From positions 3,968,001 to 4,032,000 of the forward strand of contig NZ_VFOO01000001.1 in the NCBI RefSeq assembly GCF_006716115.1: a stretch of DNA of 64,000 nucleotides, written 5' to 3'. Below the pieces are notes generated by a model. That model ran no database searches. It was not told where the DNA came from and saw only the letters and a program-made list of their open reading frames with translations. Made by a program: the position numbers and the translations under genes. The stretch is from Subtercola boreus. Lineage in GTDB: Bacteria; Actinomycetota; Actinomycetes; Actinomycetales; Microbacteriaceae. Positions 8,617 to 15,528 of the stretch are shown here, piece by piece. How positions within the stretch are numbered: the stretch's first letter is position 1; each line of letters begins with the position of its first letter.

Positions 8617-8632
8617 ATGTGATCGATCACAT
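8617..8632. promoter_or_regulatory. Palindromic operator for araBDA
   Basis: ATGTGATCGATCACAT is a perfect 16-bp palindrome with a central CG, as LacI-family operators have. It lies 24 bp upstream of the araB start and overlaps the stop codon of the lacI gene. The likely binder is the LacI-type protein encoded just upstream, which would block araB transcription without arabinose. Confidence 0.72.
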
Positions 8633-9643
8633 GAGAGTGTACGTCATCGGGGCGGTGGATGCCCGCACAATCAGTTCCGGATGCACGGACGGCAGCGCCT
8701 CGCTCTCCCCGAGCAGCAGGGCGACCGCACGGCGCCCGGCTTCGGCGAGGTCCTGGCGCACTGTGGTGAGCGCGGGCTGGTAGTACGCGGCCTCCGGAAC
8801 GTCGTCGAACCCGACCACACTCAGCTGGCTCGGAACGGCGACGCCGGCGCCCGCGGCGGCGCTCAGCGCACCCAGCGCCATCTGGTCGTTGCCCGCGAAG
8901 ATCGCGGTCACGCCTCGCGCGATCAGCCGGCTGGCGGCGAGGTGACCGGATGCCGCACTCCAGTCGCCGATCTCGATGTCGTTCGCGTCGATGCCGTGCT
9001 CGGCCAGTTCAGCGCGGAACCCGCTCAGCCGCTGCGCGGCGTCGACCCAGTCGGCCGGCCCCGCGATGTGCCCGATGCGGCGGTGCCCGAGTAGCACGAG
9101 GTGGGCGGTGGCGAGCCGGGCGCCGATCACCTGGTCGAGCGTGCCGCCGCCGTCGGCGCCCAGCGCCTGCAGGGTCACGTACGGAAGAGTGATCGCGAGC
9201 CCCGCCAGCGCCTCGAGCACCTGCGTCTGCGGGGCGACCACCACGAGCCCCTCTGCGGAGAGGTCGGCGAGGTGCCGCACAGCCTCGTCGACCGAACGCG
9301 GGTCGAGGCCGTCGGCGTTCGCGATGGTGACGCTGTAGCCGCGGCTCCGCGCGGCGGCCTCGACGGCCGCGACGATGGAGGCCGGCCCGTACTCGCCGCT
9401 CGACGTGGACAGCACCCCGATCATCCGGGACCTGCTCGACGACAGCGCGCGGGCGGCGGCGTTCGGGCGGTAGTCCAGCTCGCGCATCGCGTCGAGCACG
9501 CGCTGGCGGGTCTCCGCCCGGAGGCTCGGATGATCGTTCAGCACCCGCGAGACCGTCTGGTGTGAGACACCCGCGACCTTGGCGACGTCGAAGACGCTGG
9601 CGGCGCGCGGCTTCACGGTCTCGCGGGTGGGATCGGCGGTCAT
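8627..9643 (-). CDS. LacI-family transcriptional regulator, probable arabinose-operon repressor
   Basis: A 338-residue protein. The DNA-binding head is at about 14-60 (VFDVAKVAGVSHQTVSRVLN and the hinge NAAARALSSSRS). The rest is a periplasmic-binding-protein-like sensor (IGVLSTSSGEYG, TAIFAGNDQMALG, VVGFDDVPEA). It reads in the same direction as araBDA and ends 35 bp before araB, so it is the natural repressor of that operon with arabinose as likely inducer. The chosen start, ATG 9643, gives the family length. Its ribosome site GGAGG abuts the ATG with no spacer, which is odd; a leaderless message is possible. Longer versions would read into the upstream palindromic repeat. Confidence 0.9.
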   Translation of the reverse strand: MTADPTRETVKPRAASVFDVAKVAGVSHQTVSRVLNDHPSLRAETRQRVLDAMRELDYRPNAAARALSSSRSRMIGVLSTSSGEYGPASIVAAVEAAARSRGYSVTIANADGLDPRSVDEAVRHLADLSAEGLVVVAPQTQVLEALAGLAITLPYVTLQALGADGGGTLDQVIGARLATAHLVLLGHRRIGHIAGPADWVDAAQRLSGFRAELAEHGIDANDIEIGDWSAASGHLAASRLIARGVTAIFAGNDQMALGALSAAAGAGVAVPSQLSVVGFDDVPEAAYYQPALTTVRQDLAEAGRRAVALLLGESEALPSVHPELIVRASTAPMTYTLM

Positions 9644-9688
9644 CCTCCGATTATCGCGGTGTGCAGCAGTCGACGTTCGCCATCGACT

Positions 9689-9734
9689 CCGGAAAAATTG
9701 TCGCTCTGCGGGCCGCATACCGACAACTTTCCGG
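9689..9734. repeat. Intergenic palindromic repeat, family A copy 1
   Basis: The ends CCGGAAAAATTGTCG and CGACAACTTTCCGG pair around a loop containing the words CTCTGCG and GCATAC. Read on the minus strand it matches the element at 14008-14064 almost base for base, including loop words (GTCGGTAT and GCAGAGCGAC). Both copies are between genes. It is therefore a dispersed element rather than a chance hairpin. Confidence 0.75.
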
Positions 9735-9775
9735 TTCTGGATGTCTCCACCGGCGCGTAGCGCCACACTGGGACC

Positions 9776-10047
9776 ATGCAGAACGAGCACAAGCCCAGCC
9801 GCCCGGGAGACACCGCCTACCGGGCCGTCTTCGATGCGGTGATCACGTTCTCGAACGAGGGTGGGCTGCAGGCCCAGGTTTTCGTGTCGACGTGCCCGGC
9901 CCGGATGTCAGCGCCGACGAGGTGGGGCGGCTGTTCGTGACGTCGCTCGACCTGCTCATGACGGAATCCGCGGTGGTGAGCAACCTGCGGATCATCGAGG
10001 AAGCGCACAAGGGCACGCGCGGCGGGCCGAGCGACCCGCAGCGCTGA
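9776..10047 (+). pseudogene. Small protein gene broken by a 1-nt deletion in a T run
   Basis: From ATG 9776 the frame reads MQNEHKPSRPGDTAYR and on to GGLQAQVF, then hits a TGA after about 50 codons. From about 9879 a second frame reads VDVPGPDVSADEVGRLF and LRIIEEAHKGTRGGP to a TGA at 10047. Adding one T to the TTTT at 9879-9882 joins the two into one continuous 90-codon protein, with codon use matching the neighbours in both halves. It is either a real frameshift, a sequencing error, or recoding. I do not recognise the function. Confidence 0.6.
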
Positions 10048-10067
10048 GGGTGGGAGCGCGCCGCGCC

Positions 10068-10442
10068 TCAGCCGGCGGGCCGCGAGAAGAGGTTCACGAC
10101 GTTGCCGTCGGGGTCGCGGAAGAGCGCCGACCGGTTCCCCCACGGCATGGTCGACGGCTCGAGCACGACGTCGTCGAGCGAAGAACGCAGCCGCGCGAAC
10201 TCGGCGTCGACGTCGGAGACCAGGAACTCGATGATCACGGAGTTGTTCTGGCCGGGGCGAGGAGCCGCGTCGCCGAGCATCGCGACCGTCGCCGTGCTGC
10301 CGATCGCGAGCACGCCCGTCGCGGTGCGGAACTCGGCGAAGACGGGGGCCGGTCGCACGGCCGTCACCCCTGTGACCCGCTCGTAGAAGGCCGCGAGGCG
10401 GTCGACGTCGTCGGTGATGATCCGGATGGAGGCGAAATCCAT
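10068..10442 (-). CDS. VOC-family (glyoxalase/bleomycin-resistance fold) protein
   Basis: A 124-residue protein with the paired beta-alpha-beta-beta-beta pattern of the vicinal oxygen chelate fold: RIITDDVDRLAAFYERVTG in the first half and FLVSDVDAEFARL then ALFRDPDGNVVNLF in the second. The closing DPDGN-x-NLF is typical. The start ATG 10442 has AAGGGA upstream. Family members range from glyoxalases to ring-cleaving enzymes and antibiotic-binding proteins, so no substrate can be given. It shares its direction with the histidine kinase gene that follows but is probably an independent unit. Confidence 0.85.
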   Translation of the reverse strand: MDFASIRIITDDVDRLAAFYERVTGVTAVRPAPVFAEFRTATGVLAIGSTATVAMLGDAAPRPGQNNSVIIEFLVSDVDAEFARLRSSLDDVVLEPSTMPWGNRSALFRDPDGNVVNLFSRPAG

Positions 10443-10461
10443 GGTGATCCCTTCTGCCGGG

Positions 10462-12501
10462 TCACCGTGACCCGGTGCCACCATCCTGCGCCGGACCACC
10501 GACAGCCGGCCGGTCGACATCCGGCCAGCCGGTGGCGGAACCCGCGACATCCACTCCACCGGCAGCCGGCCGACCGGGAGCCGGCAGACCGGGAGCCGGC
10601 CCGCCGGGAGCCGGCCGGCCGACAGCCAGCCCGCCGCCGACGGCGGAACCCGCGACATCCGCCCCACCGCCCCCCGGCGCCGCGAGCGGGAGGCTGCAGA
10701 CGAACACCGCGCCGCCCAGCCCCGGCACGGGGTCGGCGCAGATGAGGTTGCCGCCGTGGGATCGCAGGATCCCCCGCGCGATCGGCAGCCCGAGGCCGGC
10801 CCCGCCGCCCGATGCGTTGCGGGCGGAGTCGAGGCGCACGAGCCGGTCGAAGATGCGTTCCCGGTCGGCTGCCGGAACCCCCGGCCCCTGATCGGTGACC
10901 CAGATGCGGGCCGAACCGTGACCCGCCGAGACAGTGATGCGCACGGGCCCGACGCCCCCGGTCATCCGTGCCGCGTTGTCGACGAGGTTCGCGACGACCT
11001 GGCTGAGGCGTTCGGCGTCGGCCTCGACAGTGACGGAGGTGGGCGGAATCGAGGCCCCGAGGTCGAGCAGCGGCCGCCGGATCCGCTGCCGTTCGACCTC
11101 CGCCTCGACCAGCGCGCCGAGGTCGATGGGCATCCGTTCGAGCACGAGCCCCTGGTCGACCCGGGCCATCATCAGCATGTCGTCGATCAGCCGCGACGCC
11201 CTGGCAGCCTCCCGCACGACGTGTGCGGCCAGGCGTTCGCGTTCGCTCCGGTCGACGGATGCCCGCACCAGCGTGTCGGCCGCCGCCTGCATTCCGGCGA
11301 CCGGTGTGCGCAGTTCGTGCGCCGCATCGCTCACGAACGACCGCACCCGCGCTTCCGCAGCGCGGGCCGCACCCTCCGCGCCCTCGACACCGTCGAGCAT
11401 CTCGTCGAAAGCGTCGGCCACCCGGCCGATCTCCGTGCCGGGCCGCGTCGGTCTGAGCCGCCGGCCCCGGTCGCCGCGGGCGATGTCCCGGGCCAGCGCT
11501 GTCATCGACTCCAGCGGGCTGAGCGACCGGCGAACCACGAGCACCAGCGCGGCAGCGGCGGCTAAAAGGAAGGCGGCCGAGGCGCCGACGAGGATGAGCC
11601 GCAGCTGCTCGACCGTCTGTTCGACGTCGCTGGCGTCCGCTGTCAGGGTGAGGGTGCTGCCGTCGCTCAGCTCGGATTCGAGGGTGACGATCTGCGCATC
11701 GGACGTCAGGATGCTCGACGCCGTGATGCTCGTGGCGGCGGTGCCGGTCGTGGCCGCGGTGCCGGGTGTTGCAGAGGTGCCGGGCGTGGTCGGGTCGGCG
11801 TCCGATGCCGAGCCGCCGGTCGCGGTGCCGGGTGTGGTCGGGCTGGCGCCCGATGCCGAGCCGCCGGTCGCGGTGCCGGGCGAGGTGGCGCTGCCGGGTG
11901 TGGTCCCTCCGGCGCTCGGCGTCGAGCCGCCGGCGGCGCCGGGGTCGGCCGTCGAGCCGCCGGTGCTGCCGGAGGTGCTGGAGTTGCCGGTGCTTCCGGA
12001 TGCGCCGCCTGCCGCGGCGGGGGCGAGCGGCGACGGCGCTCCGAGCGGGCCGAGGCCCGCCGCATCCGGACCCCGTCGGAGCTCGTCGGGGGAGGGCCCG
12101 GCGACGACCGAACCGCCGTCGGGGCTTCGGATCAGCACCGAGACCCCCTGGGCGGAGAGCCTGCTGGCGAGATCGTCGTTCGACACGGTGCCGATCAGGG
12201 CGGCGGCGGCCGAGGCGCGGTCGCGGAGGCGATCCTCGAGCTGGGACCTCAGGCGGTCGCCGAGTACGAGTTGCACGGTGAACCCGAGCGCGACCAGCAG
12301 CACGGTGAGGAGCGCGAGCACGGAGAGCACGGTGCGCGTGCGGAGCGATCCGGTGCGGAGCGCGGGCGACGGAGACGGCGACGCCGGCGGCGCGCCACTG
12401 TCCTGTGCGCCGCCGGCCAGGGCCGATGCGGGAGGCGCGCCGCCGCTTCTCCCCGCACCGGCCGCGGGCCGCGCTGATCCTGAAGGATGCGCGCCGCTCA
12501 T
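10462..12501 (-). CDS. Sensor histidine kinase with long repetitive sensor loop
   Basis: A 679-residue membrane kinase. Two membrane segments (about 57-80 and 302-323) bound a 220-residue extracytoplasmic part of which about 140-260 is Gly/Ser/Thr/Ala-rich and contains 16-residue tandem repeats. Then come HAMP (324-377), the dimerisation/phosphoacceptor helix SDAAHELRTP with His395, and the ATPase domain (VANLVDNAARM as N box, DQGPGVP and GAGLGLPIARG as G boxes). A Gly/Pro/Ala-rich tail of about 70 residues follows the catalytic domain, which is unusual. Its start overlaps the stop of the OmpR-type regulator gene by four bases, so the two form a two-component operon. Confidence 0.93.
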   Translation of the reverse strand: MSGAHPSGSARPAAGAGRSGGAPPASALAGGAQDSGAPPASPSPSPALRTGSLRTRTVLSVLALLTVLLVALGFTVQLVLGDRLRSQLEDRLRDRASAAAALIGTVSNDDLASRLSAQGVSVLIRSPDGGSVVAGPSPDELRRGPDAAGLGPLGAPSPLAPAAAGGASGSTGNSSTSGSTGGSTADPGAAGGSTPSAGGTTPGSATSPGTATGGSASGASPTTPGTATGGSASDADPTTPGTSATPGTAATTGTAATSITASSILTSDAQIVTLESELSDGSTLTLTADASDVEQTVEQLRLILVGASAAFLLAAAAALVLVVRRSLSPLESMTALARDIARGDRGRRLRPTRPGTEIGRVADAFDEMLDGVEGAEGAARAAEARVRSFVSDAAHELRTPVAGMQAAADTLVRASVDRSERERLAAHVVREAARASRLIDDMLMMARVDQGLVLERMPIDLGALVEAEVERQRIRRPLLDLGASIPPTSVTVEADAERLSQVVANLVDNAARMTGGVGPVRITVSAGHGSARIWVTDQGPGVPAADRERIFDRLVRLDSARNASGGGAGLGLPIARGILRSHGGNLICADPVPGLGGAVFVCSLPLAAPGGGGADVAGSAVGGGLAVGRPAPGGPAPGLPAPGRPAAGGVDVAGSATGWPDVDRPAVGGPAQDGGTGSR
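11777..11872 (-). repeat. 48-bp in-frame tandem repeat in the kinase sensor loop
   Basis: Two 48-bp units (11777-11824 and 11825-11872) with a partial third after them encode 16-residue repeats containing TTPGTATGGSAS. Each unit begins GTGCCGGG on the plus strand. The repeat lengthens the extracytoplasmic stalk without changing frame. Confidence 0.82.
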
Positions 12502-13166
12502 GCGCTCAACCGGTAGCCGATGCCGCGCACGGTGTGGATGAGCCGCGGGCCGTCGCCGTCCATCTTGCGCCGGAGGGAGCTCAGGTGCACCTCCACGACA
12601 TTCGCGTCGATGTCGTCGTACCCCCAGACCTGGGTGAGGATCTGCGTCTTCGACAGCGTGCGTCCCCGGCTCTCGGCGAAGAACCTCAGCAGCCGGAACT
12701 CGGTGGCCGTGAGATCGAGGGCTCTGCCGGCGCGGAGGGCGCGGGCGCCGTCGACGTCCACCACCAGGTCCGCCACCTGGATGACGGCCGGGATGCGCCC
12801 CCGGCGCCGCAGCACGGCCGTGACCCGGGCGATGAGCTCGGCCATGGCGAAGGGCTTGGAGAGGTAGTCGTCGATTCCAGCTGAGAAACCGCGGAGCCGG
12901 TCATCCACTTCGTCGCGGGCGGTGAGCATCATGACGGCGCAGTCGCTGCGGGACCGCACGGCGGAGGCGAGCGCCAGGCCCGACCGGCCGGGCAGCATCC
13001 AGTCGACGAGAAGGAGGTCGGGGAGGAACGAGGCGAGGTCATTCTCGAGCGTTTCGCCGTCCTCGCGGGCGGTGACGGTGAAGCCTTCGTGGGTCAGTGC
13101 GGCCGCGGTGGAGACGCGCAGGGTCTCGTCGTCTTCGATGAAGAGGATGCGGGCGGGGGAGGTCAT
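12498..13166 (-). CDS. OmpR/PhoB-type response regulator
   Basis: A 222-residue protein. The receiver domain (5-118) has the acidic pair in FIEDDE, phosphoacceptor Asp55 (LLLVDWMLPG), the Thr in MMLTARDE and the Lys in YLSKPF. The C-terminal winged helix (about 128-220) has LTATEFRLLRF and VWGYDDIDANVVEVHLSSLR. It is first gene of a two-gene operon with the overlapping sensor kinase. It is divergent from a gene for a Pro/Ala-rich membrane protein, which is the most likely nearby target. The signal is unknown. Confidence 0.94.
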   Translation of the reverse strand: MTSPARILFIEDDETLRVSTAAALTHEGFTVTAREDGETLENDLASFLPDLLLVDWMLPGRSGLALASAVRSRSDCAVMMLTARDEVDDRLRGFSAGIDDYLSKPFAMAELIARVTAVLRRRGRIPAVIQVADLVVDVDGARALRAGRALDLTATEFRLLRFFAESRGRTLSKTQILTQVWGYDDIDANVVEVHLSSLRRKMDGDGPRLIHTVRGIGYRLSA

Positions 13167-13285
13167 TGCTGAAAGGTACGACAGGCGACCGTCCGCTTTC
13201 TGGGTGTCGGCTGGAGGTTGGCTGTACTTAACGCAAGCTTCAGTTTCGGTTCGGAGAGTGGGGTCAAACGAAAGGAAACCCTCTC

Positions 13286-13936
13286 ATGTCAGATCTCAAC
13301 ACCTTCTTCATTCCCGAGGACCCGAACACTCCCGAGCCGCCCCGGCGCCGGTCGATCGGGCGGCGGGTCGCGATCGGAGTCGCCTGCGGCGTGGTCGGGC
13401 TCGGCCTGGTCGGCGCGACGGCCGCTGTGGCCGTGCAGGGCGGGCAGGCGCCGATGCAGAACGTGTCGGCCGCCGCGTCGACCGCGTCAAGTGCGCCCAG
13501 CGGCGGTGCGGGCGGATCCACCGCGCCCGCGCTGCCGACCGCGACGGGTACCGCGGCGCCGGCCGCTCCCTCGGCGACCGATGCTCCGGCAGCTCCAGAT
13601 GTCGCGGCCACCGGTGCTCCGACGGCTCCCGCCGCGCCCTCAGACGGGGCGACCCCGCCCGCGCCCGCCGCAGGACGTGCCGGGCCCGCCGCAGCCTGCG
13701 GCCCGGCCGGTGCCACGCCGCCCGCCCCTGGCGCGGAGGGTGCGCCGACCCCGCCGACACCGGGCGCGGATGGCGCGCCGACCCCGCCGACCCCGGGCGC
13801 GGAGGGCGCCCCCACCTCGCCGACCCCGCCGACCCCGGGCGCCGATGGCGCGCCGACCCCGCCGACACCGGGCGCGGAGGGCGCCCCCACCTCGTCCAGC
13901 GAGGCGCCGTCGACCGACGCCCCGACCGGATCCTGA
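13286..13936 (+). CDS. Single-pass membrane protein with long Ala/Pro/Thr/Gly repeat tail
   Basis: A 216-residue protein with a cytosolic head (1-28), one membrane segment (about 29-50) and an outer tail made almost wholly of Ala, Pro, Thr and Gly. The last 70 residues are 11-residue repeats of the type GADGAPTPPTP alternating with GAEGAPT(S)PTP. No enzyme fold is visible; it may be a wall-spanning spacer or stalk. It is transcribed away from the two-component operon, with about 120 bp between, so it is a candidate target. AAAGGAAA precedes ATG 13286. No homologue is recognised. Confidence 0.75.
   Translation: MSDLNTFFIPEDPNTPEPPRRRSIGRRVAIGVACGVVGLGLVGATAAVAVQGGQAPMQNVSAAASTASSAPSGGAGGSTAPALPTATGTAAPAAPSATDAPAAPDVAATGAPTAPAAPSDGATPPAPAAGRAGPAAACGPAGATPPAPGAEGAPTPPTPGADGAPTPPTPGAEGAPTSPTPPTPGADGAPTPPTPGAEGAPTSSSEAPSTDAPTGS
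13730..13896 (+). repeat. In-frame tandem repeats encoding GA(D/E)GAPTPPTP
   Basis: About five units of 33 or 42 bp with the core GGCGCGGAGGGCGC or GGCGCGGATGGCGC, each followed by a CC(C)AC-CGACC stretch. They form the end of the membrane protein gene. High similarity between copies suggests recent expansion. Confidence 0.85.
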
Positions 13937-13985
13937 CCCACCCACCCCCACCCCCACCCCCACCCCCACCCCACTCCCCAACCCA
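13937..13985. repeat. CCCCCA-type simple repeat
   Basis: Directly after the stop of the repeat-rich membrane protein comes a run of CCCACC/CCCCAC units on a strongly strand-biased, G-free sequence. No gene or hairpin is seen in it. It is a slippage-prone microsatellite and might act as a C-rich unstructured 3' end. Confidence 0.8.
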
Positions 13986-14007
13986 CCCCACCGCGCCCCC
14001 ACCCAAA

Positions 14008-14064
14008 CGAAACCCCGAAAGTTGTCGGTATCCGCGTCGCAGAGCGACCACTTTCGGGGTTTCG
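14008..14064. repeat. Intergenic palindromic repeat, family A copy 2
   Basis: Two 20-bp arms (14008-14027 and 14045-14064; left arm CGAAACCCCGAAAGTTGTCG) pair with one mismatch around a 17-base loop. It lies in the gap before the AAA ATPase gene. Core and loop match the minus strand of 9689-9734. It is too far from a T run to be a standard terminator. Confidence 0.82.
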
Positions 14065-14142
14065 ATCGGGGTGAGGCGGGTCGTGGGCGCGAATGTGGGG
14101 CGGGAGGGCGAAGTGCCCAGAACTCAGACGTACGCTTGAACG

Positions 14143-15528
14143 ATGAACCGTCCTACTGTGGCAACGGTCGGCGAGCTCCGGGCATCCGGACATGCGCTGA
14201 AATCGCTGCGTGCCGAGATCCGTGACAACCTGCTCGAAGCTCTCCGCGAGGGCCGGGACCCGTGGCCGGGGCTGCACGGGTTCGAGTCCACTGTCATCCC
14301 GCAGGTCGAGCGGGCGCTGATCGCCGGCCACGACATCGTTCTGCTCGGTGAGCGCGGCCAGGGCAAGACGCGGCTGCTGCGCACGATGTCGGGGCTCCTC
14401 GACGAGTGGTCGCCGGTCATCGACGGATCGGAGCTCGGCGAGCATCCGTTCGACCCGATCACCACCGAGAGCCAGCGTAGAGCGGCCGACGAGGGCGACG
14501 ACCTGCCGGTCACCTGGCGCCATCGGAGCGAACGCTACTTCGAGAAGCTCGCGACCCCCGACACGAGTGTGGCCGACCTGATCGGCGACGTCGACCCGAT
14601 GAAGGTCGCCGAGGGCCGGAGTCTCGGCGACCCCGAGACCATCCACTTCGGGCTGATTCCCCGCAGCCACCGCGGCATCGTCGCGATCAACGAGCTGCCC
14701 GACCTGGCAGAGCGGATCCAGGTCGCGATGCTGAACGTGATGGAGGAGCGCGACATCCAGATTCGTGGGTACGTGCTGCGACTGCCGCTCGACGTGCTTG
14801 TCATGGCCAGCGCCAACCCCGAGGACTACACGAACCGCGGGCGCATCATCACGCCGTTGAAAGACCGGTTCGGGGCCGAGATCCGCACGCACTATCCGAC
14901 CGAGCTCGAGGATGAGGTGGCGGTGATCCGGCAGGAGGCCGAACTGGCGGCCGAAGTGCCCGACTACCTCGTCGAGATCCTCGCGCGGTTCACCCGGGCC
15001 CTCCGCGGTTCGAGCGCCGTCGACCAGCGGAGCGGCGTCAGCGCCCGGTTCGCCATCGCGGGAGCCGAGACGATCGCGGCTGCGGCCCTCCACCGCCAGG
15101 CGCGGCAGGGCGAGGCCGAGGCCGTTGCCCGGCCGATCGACCTCGAGACGGCGGTCGACGTGCTCGGCGGCAAGATCGAGTTCGAGTCGGGCGAGGAGGG
15201 GCGGGAGGATGAGATTCTCGAGCACCTGCTGCGGACGGCGACGGCCGAGACGGTTCGGGCGCACTTCCGCGGCATCGACTTCGGGGTTCTGGTCGACGCG
15301 CTCGAGAGCGGCATCATGGTGACGACGGGGGAGCAGGTCGCGGCGCGCGACTTCCTCGTGGGGCTGCCGTCGCTCGGCGAGAGCGAACTGTACGACGAGA
15401 TCTGCGACCGCCTGGGAGCAACCAATGACGGCCAGCGTGCTGGCGCGATCGAGCTCGCCCTCGAAGGTCTCTACCTCGCCCGCAGGGTGAGCAAGGAGTC
15501 GGGCGGCGGCGAGGCGATCTATGGCTAG
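14143..15528 (+). CDS. MoxR/magnesium-chelatase-type AAA+ ATPase
   Basis: A 461-residue cytoplasmic ATPase. Walker A is GERGQGKT (69-76); the Walker B region is GIVAINELPDL, and VMASANPEDYTNRG is the sensor 1 segment, as in ChlI/MoxR proteins. It overlaps the following VWA-domain gene by eight bases, forming the typical AAA-VWA pair. In such pairs a hexameric ATPase works with a metal-ion-dependent adhesion protein to remodel or metallate a target. No chlorophyll or cobalamin genes are nearby, so a chaperone role is more likely than Mg chelation. The target is unknown. Confidence 0.88.
   Translation: MNRPTVATVGELRASGHALKSLRAEIRDNLLEALREGRDPWPGLHGFESTVIPQVERALIAGHDIVLLGERGQGKTRLLRTMSGLLDEWSPVIDGSELGEHPFDPITTESQRRAADEGDDLPVTWRHRSERYFEKLATPDTSVADLIGDVDPMKVAEGRSLGDPETIHFGLIPRSHRGIVAINELPDLAERIQVAMLNVMEERDIQIRGYVLRLPLDVLVMASANPEDYTNRGRIITPLKDRFGAEIRTHYPTELEDEVAVIRQEAELAAEVPDYLVEILARFTRALRGSSAVDQRSGVSARFAIAGAETIAAAALHRQARQGEAEAVARPIDLETAVDVLGGKIEFESGEEGREDEILEHLLRTATAETVRAHFRGIDFGVLVDALESGIMVTTGEQVAARDFLVGLPSLGESELYDEICDRLGATNDGQRAGAIELALEGLYLARRVSKESGGGEAIYG

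Noticed and set aside
9610-9790. Longer LacI protein starting at 9790
   Set aside because: The extension translates the family A palindrome and lacks similarity to LacI N-termini; ATG 9643 gives the normal length.
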